A stretch of DNA of 64,000 bases from Thermodesulfobacterium hydrogeniphilum (GTDB lineage: Bacteria > Desulfobacterota > Thermodesulfobacteria > Thermodesulfobacteriales > Thermodesulfobacteriaceae). The stretch spans positions 1-64,000 of the forward strand of contig NZ_JQKW01000009.1 of assembly GCF_000746255.1 (NCBI RefSeq), given 5' to 3'. Made by a program: the position numbers and the translations under genes. The stretch's first letter is position 1. Each line of letters opens with the position of its first letter. This document shows positions 24,346 through 32,652 of the stretch, piece by piece. The notes beneath the pieces were generated by a model, which was given only the letters and a program-made list of their open reading frames with translations, was not told where the DNA came from and did no database searches.

Positions 24346-25602
24346 ATGGAAATGATTTTTAATATTAATTGGGAAAATTCGTCAAAAACTGTGGATCTTT
24401 TTTCACTCAGAAATTACCCTCTATTTTATGATTGGGTTGCAAGTCCTGATGGGGAAAAAATTGCTGTTGTAGTAGAAAATGAAAATAGAGAAACTACTGT
24501 TTGGGTTAATGGTAAAACCTGGGAAAATGTTTTTGAAAGAGTATGTTATTTGCAATTTACTCCTGATAATCGTTTAATTTGCACGGTTCAAAAAGATGGA
24601 TTATGGACAGTGGCTATTGATGGAAATTTATGGGAAAATAGTTTTGATTATGTATGGAATTTACAATTTAACCAAGATGGAAAAGTTATTGCAGTAAATG
24701 TAAAAGTTGGAAATCAATATAGTGTTTGTGTAAATGATAAACCATGGCAAAAATTTTTTTACGATGCAAGAGATCTCTTTATTTCTGATAAAGGAAACAA
24801 TATAGCAACTTATGTAAGGTTAGAAAATTATCCAGTGTTAGATATTTTAAATTTCGCAAAAGGGATGTGGAGTTTAGCGGTTAATGAAAGTGCTTGGGAT
24901 AAAAAGTTTATAAGTGTGTTTGGCTGTGCTTTTAGTCCTAATGGAGAAAAAGTTGCTGCTGGAGTAAGATTTTCAAATAGAGAATTTTCTATAGCTGTGG
25001 ATGGAAATATTTGGGAGAGTACCTTTTTACAAGTTTGGGAACCTGTATTTTTAAATAATGTAGATGTTTTAGCACCTGTAAAAACAGAAATAGGATGGCA
25101 GTTATATTGTAATGGAAGACCCTTTTGGGAGTATGGTTTTACCCAGATTTGGAATTTAAGAGTTCATCCTGCTAAGGAAAAAATAGCAGGTGTAATTGCT
25201 ACTGATCTTGGGAAATGGACAGTTATAGTAAATGGCACACCTTGGAAATATAGTTTTTCTGATTTAGTATTACCACCTATTTTCAGCCCTGATGGAGAAA
25301 AAGTTGCTGTTGCAGTAAAAGATAAAGGTAAATGGGGAATTGTAGTAGATGATGAACCATGGAGTTTGGATGTTGATAGAGTCTGGGATCCTATTTTCAG
25401 CCCTGACGGAGAAAAAGTTGCTGTTAGAGCTGAAAAGGGGAATAAATATTTTTTAGTTATAAATGATAAAATTCATAAAGAAAGTTTTGATTATTTGTGG
25501 GATCCTATTTTCAGCCCTGATGGAGAAAAAGTGCTTTTAAGAGGGATAAAAGGAAATACTTACTATAGAAAAGTTTTGAAAATAGAAAAAATTATAGGAT
25601 AA
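24346..25602 (+). CDS. tmcD: TmcD-like tryptophan-rich repeat protein
   Basis: A 418-residue soluble protein made of about ten 38-residue beta-propeller-like repeats with the pattern W-x-FSPDGEKVAV-x-W-x-VVDDxPW. Trp is unusually common. TmcD, the cytoplasmic Trp-rich subunit of the Tmc complex in sulfate reducers, is described this way, and the next genes encode the Tmc/Hmc membrane and Fe-S subunits. It has no signal peptide. ATG 24346 or the ATG two codons later could be used. The last repeats are nearly identical at the DNA level. Confidence 0.75.
   Translation: MEMIFNINWENSSKTVDLFSLRNYPLFYDWVASPDGEKIAVVVENENRETTVWVNGKTWENVFERVCYLQFTPDNRLICTVQKDGLWTVAIDGNLWENSFDYVWNLQFNQDGKVIAVNVKVGNQYSVCVNDKPWQKFFYDARDLFISDKGNNIATYVRLENYPVLDILNFAKGMWSLAVNESAWDKKFISVFGCAFSPNGEKVAAGVRFSNREFSIAVDGNIWESTFLQVWEPVFLNNVDVLAPVKTEIGWQLYCNGRPFWEYGFTQIWNLRVHPAKEKIAGVIATDLGKWTVIVNGTPWKYSFSDLVLPPIFSPDGEKVAVAVKDKGKWGIVVDDEPWSLDVDRVWDPIFSPDGEKVAVRAEKGNKYFLVINDKIHKESFDYLWDPIFSPDGEKVLLRGIKGNTYYRKVLKIEKIIG
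25276..25540 (+). repeat. Near-identical 114-bp units inside tmcD
   Basis: The block beginning CCTATTTTCAGCCCTGA recurs at 25276, 25390 and 25504, exactly 114 nt (38 codons) apart, with about 35 bases almost unchanged. A more diverged copy lies near 24930. Recent unit duplication within the propeller is the likely reason. Confidence 0.8.
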
Positions 25603-25607
25603 GTAAC

Positions 25608-26282
25608 ATGTTTTCCTTTGATTATGAAACTTTATATACTATAGTTAGAGGTCCCTTGGTTTGGGTATCTTTTATAGCTTTTTTAGGAGGAATAGTATAT
25701 AAAATTTTATATTTATCTTTAAAAGCTAAAAAAGATAAAATAATTTATACCTATCTTAACTTTAAATGCATTTTGAGATCTATAATACACTGGCTTTGTC
25801 CTTATGGAAGTTTGAGTATGAGAAGACATCCATGGTTTACTTTTGTTAGTTTTATTTTTCATATAGGGATTATTTTAACTCCTATTTTTTTCTTAGGACA
25901 CATAGAACTTTGGGAAGAATCTTGGGGTATTAGCTGGAAGGGATTTCCAAATTTTATATCAGATATTTTGACTATAACTACTATTACTTGCGGAATTCTA
26001 TTACTTATAAGAAGGTTATCTCTTAAACATGTTAGATTTTTAACCACTTCTAAAGACTATGCATTGCTTTTGCTTGTAATTGGAGTGTTTCTTACAGGAA
26101 TTTTAGCCCATTATCAGGTAGTTTTGGATTATAGATATATGGTTGTATTGCACATGTTATTAGGGGAGATAATGTTAATTGTTATACCTTTTACCAGGTT
26201 AGGGCACATGTTTCTTTTTTGGCTTACACGAGCTCACACTGCATCTGAATTTCAAGGCGTTAGACACTCTAAGGATTACTGA
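25608..26282 (+). CDS. tmcC: Cytochrome b-type membrane subunit (TmcC/HmcE, NarI/DsrM family)
   Basis: A 224-residue integral membrane protein with about five helices. It passes electrons between the quinone pool and the Fe-S partner. Candidate heme ligands are His in RRHPWFTFVSFIFHIG, GHIELW, LAHYQVVLDYRYMVVLHMLL and RLGHMFLF. N-terminal FVRGPLVW-like IVRGPLVWVSFIAFLGG is typical of TmcC/HmcE. It lies 5 nt after tmcD and 9 nt before the CCG subunit. TmcC and HmcE are close relatives and cannot be separated by eye; the tmcD neighbour favours Tmc and the following hmcA favours Hmc. Confidence 0.8.
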   Translation: MFSFDYETLYTIVRGPLVWVSFIAFLGGIVYKILYLSLKAKKDKIIYTYLNFKCILRSIIHWLCPYGSLSMRRHPWFTFVSFIFHIGIILTPIFFLGHIELWEESWGISWKGFPNFISDILTITTITCGILLLIRRLSLKHVRFLTTSKDYALLLLVIGVFLTGILAHYQVVLDYRYMVVLHMLLGEIMLIVIPFTRLGHMFLFWLTRAHTASEFQGVRHSKDY

Positions 26283-26291
26283 GGAGGGTTT

Positions 26292-27620
26292 ATGAAAGAA
26301 TTTAAAAGAGAGATAATAACAGATATAGGAATTGATAGAGTTTTAGATTTTTTAGATGAAAAGAGGATTAAAAGGGCTATAGATAGGGTATTAAGTAAGG
26401 AATCTGCTGCAAGATTAAAGGCTTTTGTGCAAACCTGTGTTCATTGTGGACTTTGTTCTGAAACATGTCATCATTATTTATCTCATGATGGTGATCCTAC
26501 CTATGCTCCTGCTGCAAAAGTTAAAATGACCATAGGAGATATTTTAGAAAAAGATGGAAATGTAACCAAAGAAGATATAAAAAGATATGCAAGGATTGCT
26601 TTTACTGAGTGTAATTTATGTCGCAGGTGCACAATGTTTTGTCCTTTTGGTATAGACATAGGTTATCTTATTTCTTTAGTAAGAAGAATTTGCGGAATTT
26701 TAGGTGTTGCTCCTCAATTTATTCAAGATCAGGTTTATAGTCATATGTCCTGTTATAATATGCTTTGGCTTAAACAAGATGAGTGGCTGGATACAATTCA
26801 GTGGATAGAAGATGAATTGAGATATGAAATTAAAAATGCAAGAATTCCTATTGGTAAAAAGGATTCAGATATTTTACTTTTAATACATGGACTCGAAGCT
26901 AAATATATGACTCCACTTTTGATGAATATGCTAAAAATAATGTTGGTCTCCGGAGTTGATTTTACTTTGCCAGATATAGATGGCTGGGATTATACTAACA
27001 AGTCTATTTACATGCATGACTTTGAGACCATGACTATGGTTACTAAAAGGCATTATGAAATTGCCACCAAACTAAGAGTTAAAAGAATTGTTATAACCGA
27101 ATGAGGCCATACCTATAGAGCCTCTGTTTATGAGGCTCCAAGATTGATGGGATGGAAAGATGCTCCAATTCCTTTTATTCATGCAGTAGAGTTTTTTTAT
27201 GAAATATTAAGCACAGGACGTATAAAAATAGCTCAAAAAATAAAAGAAGTAACAACTTTACAGGATCCTTGTAATGTTGTGAGATATAGAGGTTTAGGAA
27301 ATCAACTCAGGTATATAGTAAATCAGTTGTGTGAGAATTTTGTAGAAATGACACCGAATTATGAGTATAATTACTGTTGTAGTGCTGGAGGCGGAATGAT
27401 AGATGCAGGACCACCTTGGAAGTCCGCAAGAATAAAAGGTGGTAAGGTAAAGGCTGAACAAATAAAAGATACAGGAGCCACCTTAGTAATAGCTCCCTGT
27501 CATACCTGTCATAAAGGAATAGAAGATTTAATAGAAACTTATAATATAAATGCCCATGTAAAATTTTTAGCCGATGTAATCGCTGAATGCATGGAAATAC
27601 CCGAACATTTAAGGGTTTAA
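26292..27620 (+). CDS. hmcF: CCG-type Fe-S subunit (HmcF/TmcB), predicted selenoprotein
   Basis: Cytoplasmic Fe-S protein related to DsrK and HdrD. Two [4Fe-4S] sites are visible: C49-x2-C52-x2-C55-x3-C59 and C107-x2-C110-x2-C113-x3-C117. A CCG motif follows: C327, C362-C363, C403-x2-C406. At codon 271 the frame has TGA (27102-27104); both sides are in the same frame and continue the same family. The local sequence VITE-stop-GHTYRAS matches the conserved ECGH motif with the Cys replaced, so selenocysteine is predicted. A hairpin follows at 27118-27138. Full product is 442 residues, normal for the family. A good GGAGGG precedes the ATG. Confidence 0.85.
27118..27138 (+). promoter_or_regulatory. 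Predicted bacterial SECIS hairpin
   Basis: GAGCCTC (27118-27124), loop TGTTTAT, GAGGCTC (27132-27138): a perfect 7-bp stem. The loop begins 20 nt after the TGA, within the range for bacterial SECIS elements. A G lies in the second loop position, as the general bacterial model requires. It is inside the coding region, as expected. Confidence 0.75.
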
Positions 27621-27621
27621 T

Positions 27622-29286
27622 ATGCAAAGAAAAAGAGTTTTTATTTTAGAAATTATTTTAGTTGTAATAGGAATTTCAATCATTTTTTATTACAGCAAAG
27701 GTCTATCCTTGGTAGAAAAAAAGAATCAAATAAGCTCCCAATCAGAAGAGGTAAAAAACAATGAGATTTTAATAGCTCATAAAGAATATTTTAAAAAATT
27801 GGAATATGCTCCGGTTTTGTTTAGCCATCAAAAACATGTTAAAGCTTTAAAAGAAAAAGGATGCAAAGCCTGTCATTATATAAATAAAAAAGGACTTTAT
27901 GTTTTTACTTTTGTTAAAGGTATTTATAAGAAAAAGTCAGAAGAGATTAAAAAAGAATATCACCAAAAATGCATAAAATGTCATGTGAAGTTTAGAAAAA
28001 AAGGGAAAAAGTCAGGTCCAATTAAACTTTCTTGTGGAGAATGTCATAAAAGGGAGTATGTTAATAAAGAGATTAAATATCCTGCATTTGATTTTGATTT
28101 TGCTTATCATGATAAACATGTAAAAAAACTCAAAGATAGAACTAAAAATAGATCTTCAAAAGAAACCTGTAAATTATGTCATCATACTTATGATTTAAAA
28201 ACTAAGAAATTGGTATATCAAAATGGAACAGAGGAATCCTGTTATTATTGTCATGATTTAAGTAAAAAAAGAGGTCCTGACTTAAGCAAAATTGTAGCTA
28301 TTTCAAAGAAAGAAAATTGGAATTTACCTAATGCATTTCATTCTCTATGTTTGAGCTGCCATTTTAAATTAAAAAAAGAAAACAAAAAAGCAGGTCCTAT
28401 AGTTTGTTCTAAGTGCCATACAGGTAAATATAAAACTATAGCAGAGTTAAAGAAAGTTCCTTGTCCAGAAAGAGGTCAAAAAGATAAATATTTCTTATTT
28501 GTAAAAAATCTTTCCAAGATGAAAGGAGTTCCTTTTGATCATAAATTTCATGAGAATGAGGTAGCAAAGTGTAGAACCTGTCATCATGAAAGGTTAAAAG
28601 CATGTAAAGATTGTCATACAATAGGAGGTAGTTCAAAAGGTGATTATATAAATCTTGTTACTGCTTACCATTCTCTATTTTCTGATAGAAGTTGTAGAGG
28701 GTGTCATTATAGACAAATTAAAAGCAATAAAAACTGTTTAAGCTGTCATTACTTTTTCAATTTAGCTGAAGCAAGATCAGAATTGGCTGATGAAAGATCT
28801 TGTAAAATTTGTCATACAGGGAAAAAAGAATTATTACCCACTAAGAAATTATCCTTAGAGGGTTTGAATTTGAAGAAGATTAAAAAGGAGATCACAATAA
28901 AGAAACTTTCTAAAGAATTTGAGCCAGCAAAAATGCCACATTTAAAAATGATTAATAAATTGGTTGAGGTTTCTAATAATAGTAAACTGGCTACTTATTT
29001 TCATAGAAATCTGGAAACAATTTGCAGAGGTTGTCATCACAAGAGTAATGTAAAAGCTGAATTAGAAAAAAATAAATTACCTCTTTGTAGCAATTGTCAT
29101 AGTGTTGATTTTGATCCTCTTCATCCTGAAAGACCAAGACTACAAGCTGCTTATCATAATCAATGTATAAAATGCCATGAAAATATGCAGATAAAAAAAG
29201 CTATTAATTGCACAGATTGTCATAAATATAAAAAAGGAAATAAATTGAAAAAATTATTTTTAAAAAGGGAAGAAAAAAATGTATAG
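27622..29286 (+). CDS. hmcA: 16-heme high-molecular-weight cytochrome c HmcA
   Basis: Periplasmic electron-transfer cytochrome that takes electrons from periplasmic cytochrome c3/hydrogenases to the membrane complex. The 554 residues hold exactly 16 CxxCH motifs, the number known for HmcA, with many extra His for bis-His ligation (such as CHH and YHSLC). An N-terminal hydrophobic segment (about 7-25) exports it and may stay as an anchor. It is Lys-rich and starts one nt after the hmcF stop. The gene order here differs from Desulfovibrio, where hmcA comes first. Confidence 0.93.
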   Translation: MQRKRVFILEIILVVIGISIIFYYSKGLSLVEKKNQISSQSEEVKNNEILIAHKEYFKKLEYAPVLFSHQKHVKALKEKGCKACHYINKKGLYVFTFVKGIYKKKSEEIKKEYHQKCIKCHVKFRKKGKKSGPIKLSCGECHKREYVNKEIKYPAFDFDFAYHDKHVKKLKDRTKNRSSKETCKLCHHTYDLKTKKLVYQNGTEESCYYCHDLSKKRGPDLSKIVAISKKENWNLPNAFHSLCLSCHFKLKKENKKAGPIVCSKCHTGKYKTIAELKKVPCPERGQKDKYFLFVKNLSKMKGVPFDHKFHENEVAKCRTCHHERLKACKDCHTIGGSSKGDYINLVTAYHSLFSDRSCRGCHYRQIKSNKNCLSCHYFFNLAEARSELADERSCKICHTGKKELLPTKKLSLEGLNLKKIKKEITIKKLSKEFEPAKMPHLKMINKLVEVSNNSKLATYFHRNLETICRGCHHKSNVKAELEKNKLPLCSNCHSVDFDPLHPERPRLQAAYHNQCIKCHENMQIKKAINCTDCHKYKKGNKLKKLFLKREEKNV

Positions 29287-29395
29287 TTTTGAAGAGTTAT
29301 TTACAAATCACGGTTTTGAATATGCATTAGCAGGATTAGCGTTTTTTATTTTTATAATAGTTATATTCACATTGCAGGAAAAAAAGAAATACTAA
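29279..29395 (+). CDS. hmcD: Small membrane subunit HmcD
   Basis: A 38-residue protein beginning MYSFEELFTNHGFEYALAG, with one transmembrane helix (LAFFIFIIVIFTL) and a Lys-rich tail. The ATG overlaps the hmcA stop region by 8 nt, so translation is coupled. Size, single helix and place between cytochrome and Fe-S subunits match HmcD. It is easily missed by gene finders. Confidence 0.75.
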   Translation: MYSFEELFTNHGFEYALAGLAFFIFIIVIFTLQEKKKY

Positions 29396-29408
29396 TTTTG
29401 AGGAAATT

Positions 29409-30386
29409 ATGAACAGGAGAGAGTTTTTAAATAAAATTTTAAAAGTTACAGGGTTAACTGTTTATCACCCTTATGTAGCTAAAGAGGAATCTGTTCCTTT
29501 TCGTTCTACAGGTAATTCTGTTAATAGGAAAGTTTGGGAGATATATAAAAAGAGAAAAGAAACCGTTTCCCAAAAATTAGAAGATACTTATGCAATTTTA
29601 GTAGATTTAAATAAATGTATAGGTTGTAGAAGATGTGAATGGGCTTGTAATGAATGGAACAAAAATCCCAATAAACCTATAAAAGAATTTGAAAAATCCC
29701 GTTTTGAGAAAAATTCTGTATTCAATGAAATTAGAAGAACTACCGCAGGTCAGTTCACAGTAGTAAATAGATTTTTTGATGAAAAAACAGGAAAACCTGT
29801 ATATGTAAAGATACAATGTATGCATTGTCTTGATCCTGCTTGTGTTTCTGCTTGTTTTGTTGGAGCTTTTACTAAAACACCTGAGGGAGCAGTGATATAT
29901 AATCCTGATGCATGTGTAGGGTGTCGTTATTGTTTAATTGCTTGTCCTTTTGATATTCCAGCTTATGAATATTTTGATCCCTTTACTCCTCAAGTTACAA
30001 AATGTACCATGTGTTTTGATAGAATTGTAGAAGGGGAGGTTCCTGCGTGTGTAGCTATATGTTCAGCAGATGCCTTAAAATTTGGTAAAAGAAAAGAATT
30101 GTTAGAATTAGCTCATAAAATAATAGAAGATAATCCAGATAAATATGTTCCTTATGTTTATGGAGAACATGATTTTGGTGGAACAAACTGGCTTTATATC
30201 TCTCCTGTTCCTTTTGAAAAGCTGGGATTTCCTATGGGTTATAATGAAACCCCTGCTAAATTTACCAGAAACTTTCTTTTCGCTGTGAAGGTTTTAGAAA
30301 TATTAGCTGCTCCACCTTTAGTATATTTAGCATATAAATCTCTTTCAGATAAATCTAAAACCGGTGGAAAAAATGAAGACAAATAG
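29409..30386 (+). CDS. hmcB: Periplasmic ferredoxin-like subunit HmcB
   Basis: A 325-residue protein that passes electrons between the cytochrome and the NrfD-type subunit. It begins MNRREFLNK, a twin-arginine-like signal. Four [4Fe-4S] sites are visible: CIGCRRCEWAC (from C70), CMHCLDPACVSAC, CVGCRYCLIACP and CTMCFDRIVEGEVPACVAIC. A C-terminal hydrophobic helix (about 293-308) anchors it. It starts 13 nt after hmcD and overlaps hmcC. Confidence 0.93.
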   Translation: MNRREFLNKILKVTGLTVYHPYVAKEESVPFRSTGNSVNRKVWEIYKKRKETVSQKLEDTYAILVDLNKCIGCRRCEWACNEWNKNPNKPIKEFEKSRFEKNSVFNEIRRTTAGQFTVVNRFFDEKTGKPVYVKIQCMHCLDPACVSACFVGAFTKTPEGAVIYNPDACVGCRYCLIACPFDIPAYEYFDPFTPQVTKCTMCFDRIVEGEVPACVAICSADALKFGKRKELLELAHKIIEDNPDKYVPYVYGEHDFGGTNWLYISPVPFEKLGFPMGYNETPAKFTRNFLFAVKVLEILAAPPLVYLAYKSLSDKSKTGGKNEDK

Positions 30387-31557
30387 CTGGTTTAGAGAAA
30401 AGATTTTACTTGGCCAAGATTTTAAAGATTATATAGCTGGGTTATTAACTCCTTGGAATTTAATTGTAGGAATTATTTTGATTTTGGGCATATATGCTCT
30501 GGGATATCGTATTCTTTTTGGATTTGGCCCTGCTACTAATCTTACAAATGAATATCCTTGGGGATTATGGAAAACTTTAAACATTTTAGCTGAGATTCCT
30601 CTTTCTGCCCCCGGCTTAGCTATAGGGACAGCAGTGTATTTATTTAAGGTAAAAGACTATAAAATGTTTGCTCGTCCTGCTGTACTTGCCAGTCTTTTAG
30701 GATATGTATTTGGTGTATTAACTTTGATTTTTGATTTAGGAAGATATGATAGAGTGTTATATCCTTTTGTTTTGTTCTGGGGATTAGAATCTGTTTTGTT
30801 TTTAACAGCTTGGCATTTCTTTTTATATATTCTTATATGCTTCGTAGAATGGTTTCCTGCGTTTTTTGAATGGGTTGGAGCTGAAAGAGCCAGAAACTTG
30901 TTTGCTAAATTAGGTGTCTGGGCTACAGCTCTGGGAGTGATAATAACAGGTGGACATCAGGCAGCTCTTGGAGCCTTATTTTTAATAATACCTACAAAAC
31001 TTCATCCCCTCTGGTATTCATCTTTGTTGCCTGTTTTCTTTTTAGTTTCTGCTGTATTTGCTGGTATTGCAGTATTTATTGTTCAAGCTACTATCACTTA
31101 TAAAGTCTATAGAAATCAATTGGTAAATTTTAATTATAAAGAATTTCATAGAAGACTTTTGAGTTTATCAAAAATTTTAGTTGTAGTTTTGGTAGCTTAT
31201 TTACTTTTGAAATTGCTTGATTTAGCTCATTATAATAAATGGAAATATTTGTTTACCCCTTATGGTTATTGGTATTTGGTAGAATTAATAGGATTTGTGG
31301 TAATACCGATAATTACACTTATAATAGGTATTAAGGCTAAATGGGTTAAATGGGTTCAATTGAGCGCTTTTTGGGTGATTTTAGGGCTTATTTTAAATAG
31401 ATTTAATGTGGGATTAATAGCATACAGATGGTATATACCTCTTTCTCAAAAATACTGGCCTACATGGATGGAAGTTGCTTTTTCATTATCTATGATCACT
31501 TGGGCAATTGTAGTTTACAAATTTATAATAAAAAGGATGCCTATTTTAAAACACTAA
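30373..31557 (+). CDS. hmcC: NrfD-family membrane subunit HmcC
   Basis: Integral membrane quinone-interacting subunit, 394 residues with about ten helices, of the NrfD/PsrC family. NEYPWGLWKTLNILAEIPLS resembles the conserved first loop. GGHQAALGALFLI and HPLWYSSLLPVFFLVSA are typical of Hmc/Dsr/Qrc-type NrfD proteins. A GTG three codons upstream is possible, but ATG 30373 has GGTGG before it. It overlaps hmcB by 14 nt. The deacetylase-like gene follows after one nt. Confidence 0.92.
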   Translation: MKTNSWFREKILLGQDFKDYIAGLLTPWNLIVGIILILGIYALGYRILFGFGPATNLTNEYPWGLWKTLNILAEIPLSAPGLAIGTAVYLFKVKDYKMFARPAVLASLLGYVFGVLTLIFDLGRYDRVLYPFVLFWGLESVLFLTAWHFFLYILICFVEWFPAFFEWVGAERARNLFAKLGVWATALGVIITGGHQAALGALFLIIPTKLHPLWYSSLLPVFFLVSAVFAGIAVFIVQATITYKVYRNQLVNFNYKEFHRRLLSLSKILVVVLVAYLLLKLLDLAHYNKWKYLFTPYGYWYLVELIGFVVIPIITLIIGIKAKWVKWVQLSAFWVILGLILNRFNVGLIAYRWYIPLSQKYWPTWMEVAFSLSMITWAIVVYKFIIKRMPILKH

Positions 31558-31558
31558 G

Positions 31559-32611
31559 ATGAAAAAATTTGCAATTATTTATGATGAAATATTTTTAAAA
31601 CATGATCCAGGGAGTTTTCATCCAGAAGCTCCTCAGAGGGTTCAGGCTATCTGGGAAAGACTTCAAAAAGATGATATAAAGCCCTTTATAGAAGTTTTTT
31701 CTCCGGATATTGCTAACAAAGAGGAAATCCTCTGGAACCATAGTGAAACTTTATATAACTTGGTTGCTCAAACAAAAGGGAAACCTTATACCCAGCTTGA
31801 TCCTGATACTGTAGCTAATGAATATTCTTTTGAAGCGGCTTTAAGAGCTGTAGGAGCACAAAAAACAGCTTTAAAGTTGCTTTTAGAAGAAGGATATAAC
31901 GGAGTTTTTGCCCTTGTAAGGCCTCCTGGACATCACGCTGAAAAAGATAGAGCTATGGGATTTTGCTTGTTTAATAACATTGCTATAGCTGCTTATTATG
32001 CCAAATATCTATATGGACTTAAAAGAATTTTAATTGTAGATTGGGATTTGCATCATGGGAATGGGACACAAAAATCTTTTTATTCTGATCACGAAGTTTT
32101 ATATTTTTCTACCCATCAATATCCTTATTATCCGGGAACAGGACATTATACAGAGATTGGAGCTGGTTATGGTGTTGGCTATACTTTAAACATCCCTTTA
32201 TCCGCAGGATGTGGAGATGAAGAATATATCTATGTTTTTAAAACCTTTTTGAAACCTATTGCTCTTCAGTATAAGCCACAGATTATTATGGTTTCCGCAG
32301 GTTTTGATTTATGCAAAGATGATCCTCTTGGAGATATGAAAGTTACTCCAGATTTTGGCATAGCAGTTTTAACCAGGATTTTAAAAGAAATTGCTGAGGA
32401 GGTTTGCCAAGGTAAAATAATGTTTACTTTAGAAGGAGGATACAATCTTATTAATCTTCAGGAAAGTGTTGTTAATCTTATTTTAACTTTTCTGGAAGAA
32501 AAAAAGATTTCAACAGACTTAGATTTTTCCGAAAGAGTAGAGAAGTTAGAAAAAAAGGTTTTAACTCCTCTTAAAGACCTCTTGAGATATAAAGGCTACT
32601 GGGAAATTTAG
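31559..32611 (+). CDS. Histone-deacetylase family amidohydrolase (AcuC-like)
   Basis: Zinc-dependent deacetylase fold, 350 residues. RPPGHHAEKDRAMGFCLFNN carries the catalytic His pair; ILIVDWDLHHGNGTQ has the zinc Asp and His; MVSAGFDLCKDDPLGDM has the second Asp; LEGGYN is the Tyr motif. Bacterial members deacetylate acetyl-CoA synthetase, acetylpolyamines or other small amides. It starts one nt after hmcC, so it is probably co-transcribed with the redox complex, which is unusual. Confidence 0.9.
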   Translation: MKKFAIIYDEIFLKHDPGSFHPEAPQRVQAIWERLQKDDIKPFIEVFSPDIANKEEILWNHSETLYNLVAQTKGKPYTQLDPDTVANEYSFEAALRAVGAQKTALKLLLEEGYNGVFALVRPPGHHAEKDRAMGFCLFNNIAIAAYYAKYLYGLKRILIVDWDLHHGNGTQKSFYSDHEVLYFSTHQYPYYPGTGHYTEIGAGYGVGYTLNIPLSAGCGDEEYIYVFKTFLKPIALQYKPQIIMVSAGFDLCKDDPLGDMKVTPDFGIAVLTRILKEIAEEVCQGKIMFTLEGGYNLINLQESVVNLILTFLEEKKISTDLDFSERVEKLEKKVLTPLKDLLRYKGYWEI

Positions 32612-32613
32612 AG

Positions 32614-32643
32614 TTCTTATTTTTTTAAATTTTCATATATAAT
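32614..32643 (+). promoter_or_regulatory. -10 box of the HlyD/ABC exporter operon, leaderless type
   Basis: TATAAT at 32638-32643 lies nine nt before the ATG at 32653. The -35 is weak (TTCTTA, 18 nt upstream). No Shine-Dalgarno precedes the start. Confidence 0.5.
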
Positions 32644-32652
32644 ATAAATCTT

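Noticed and set aside
25276-25540. CRISPR-like repeats
   Set aside because: The units are in frame, 114 nt apart, and encode propeller repeats; there are no variable spacers.
26292-27620. Frame broken into two genes or a pseudogene at 27104
   Set aside because: Both parts are in the same frame and belong to one protein family, the stop is TGA at a conserved Cys position, and a SECIS-like hairpin follows. Selenocysteine explains all of this better.
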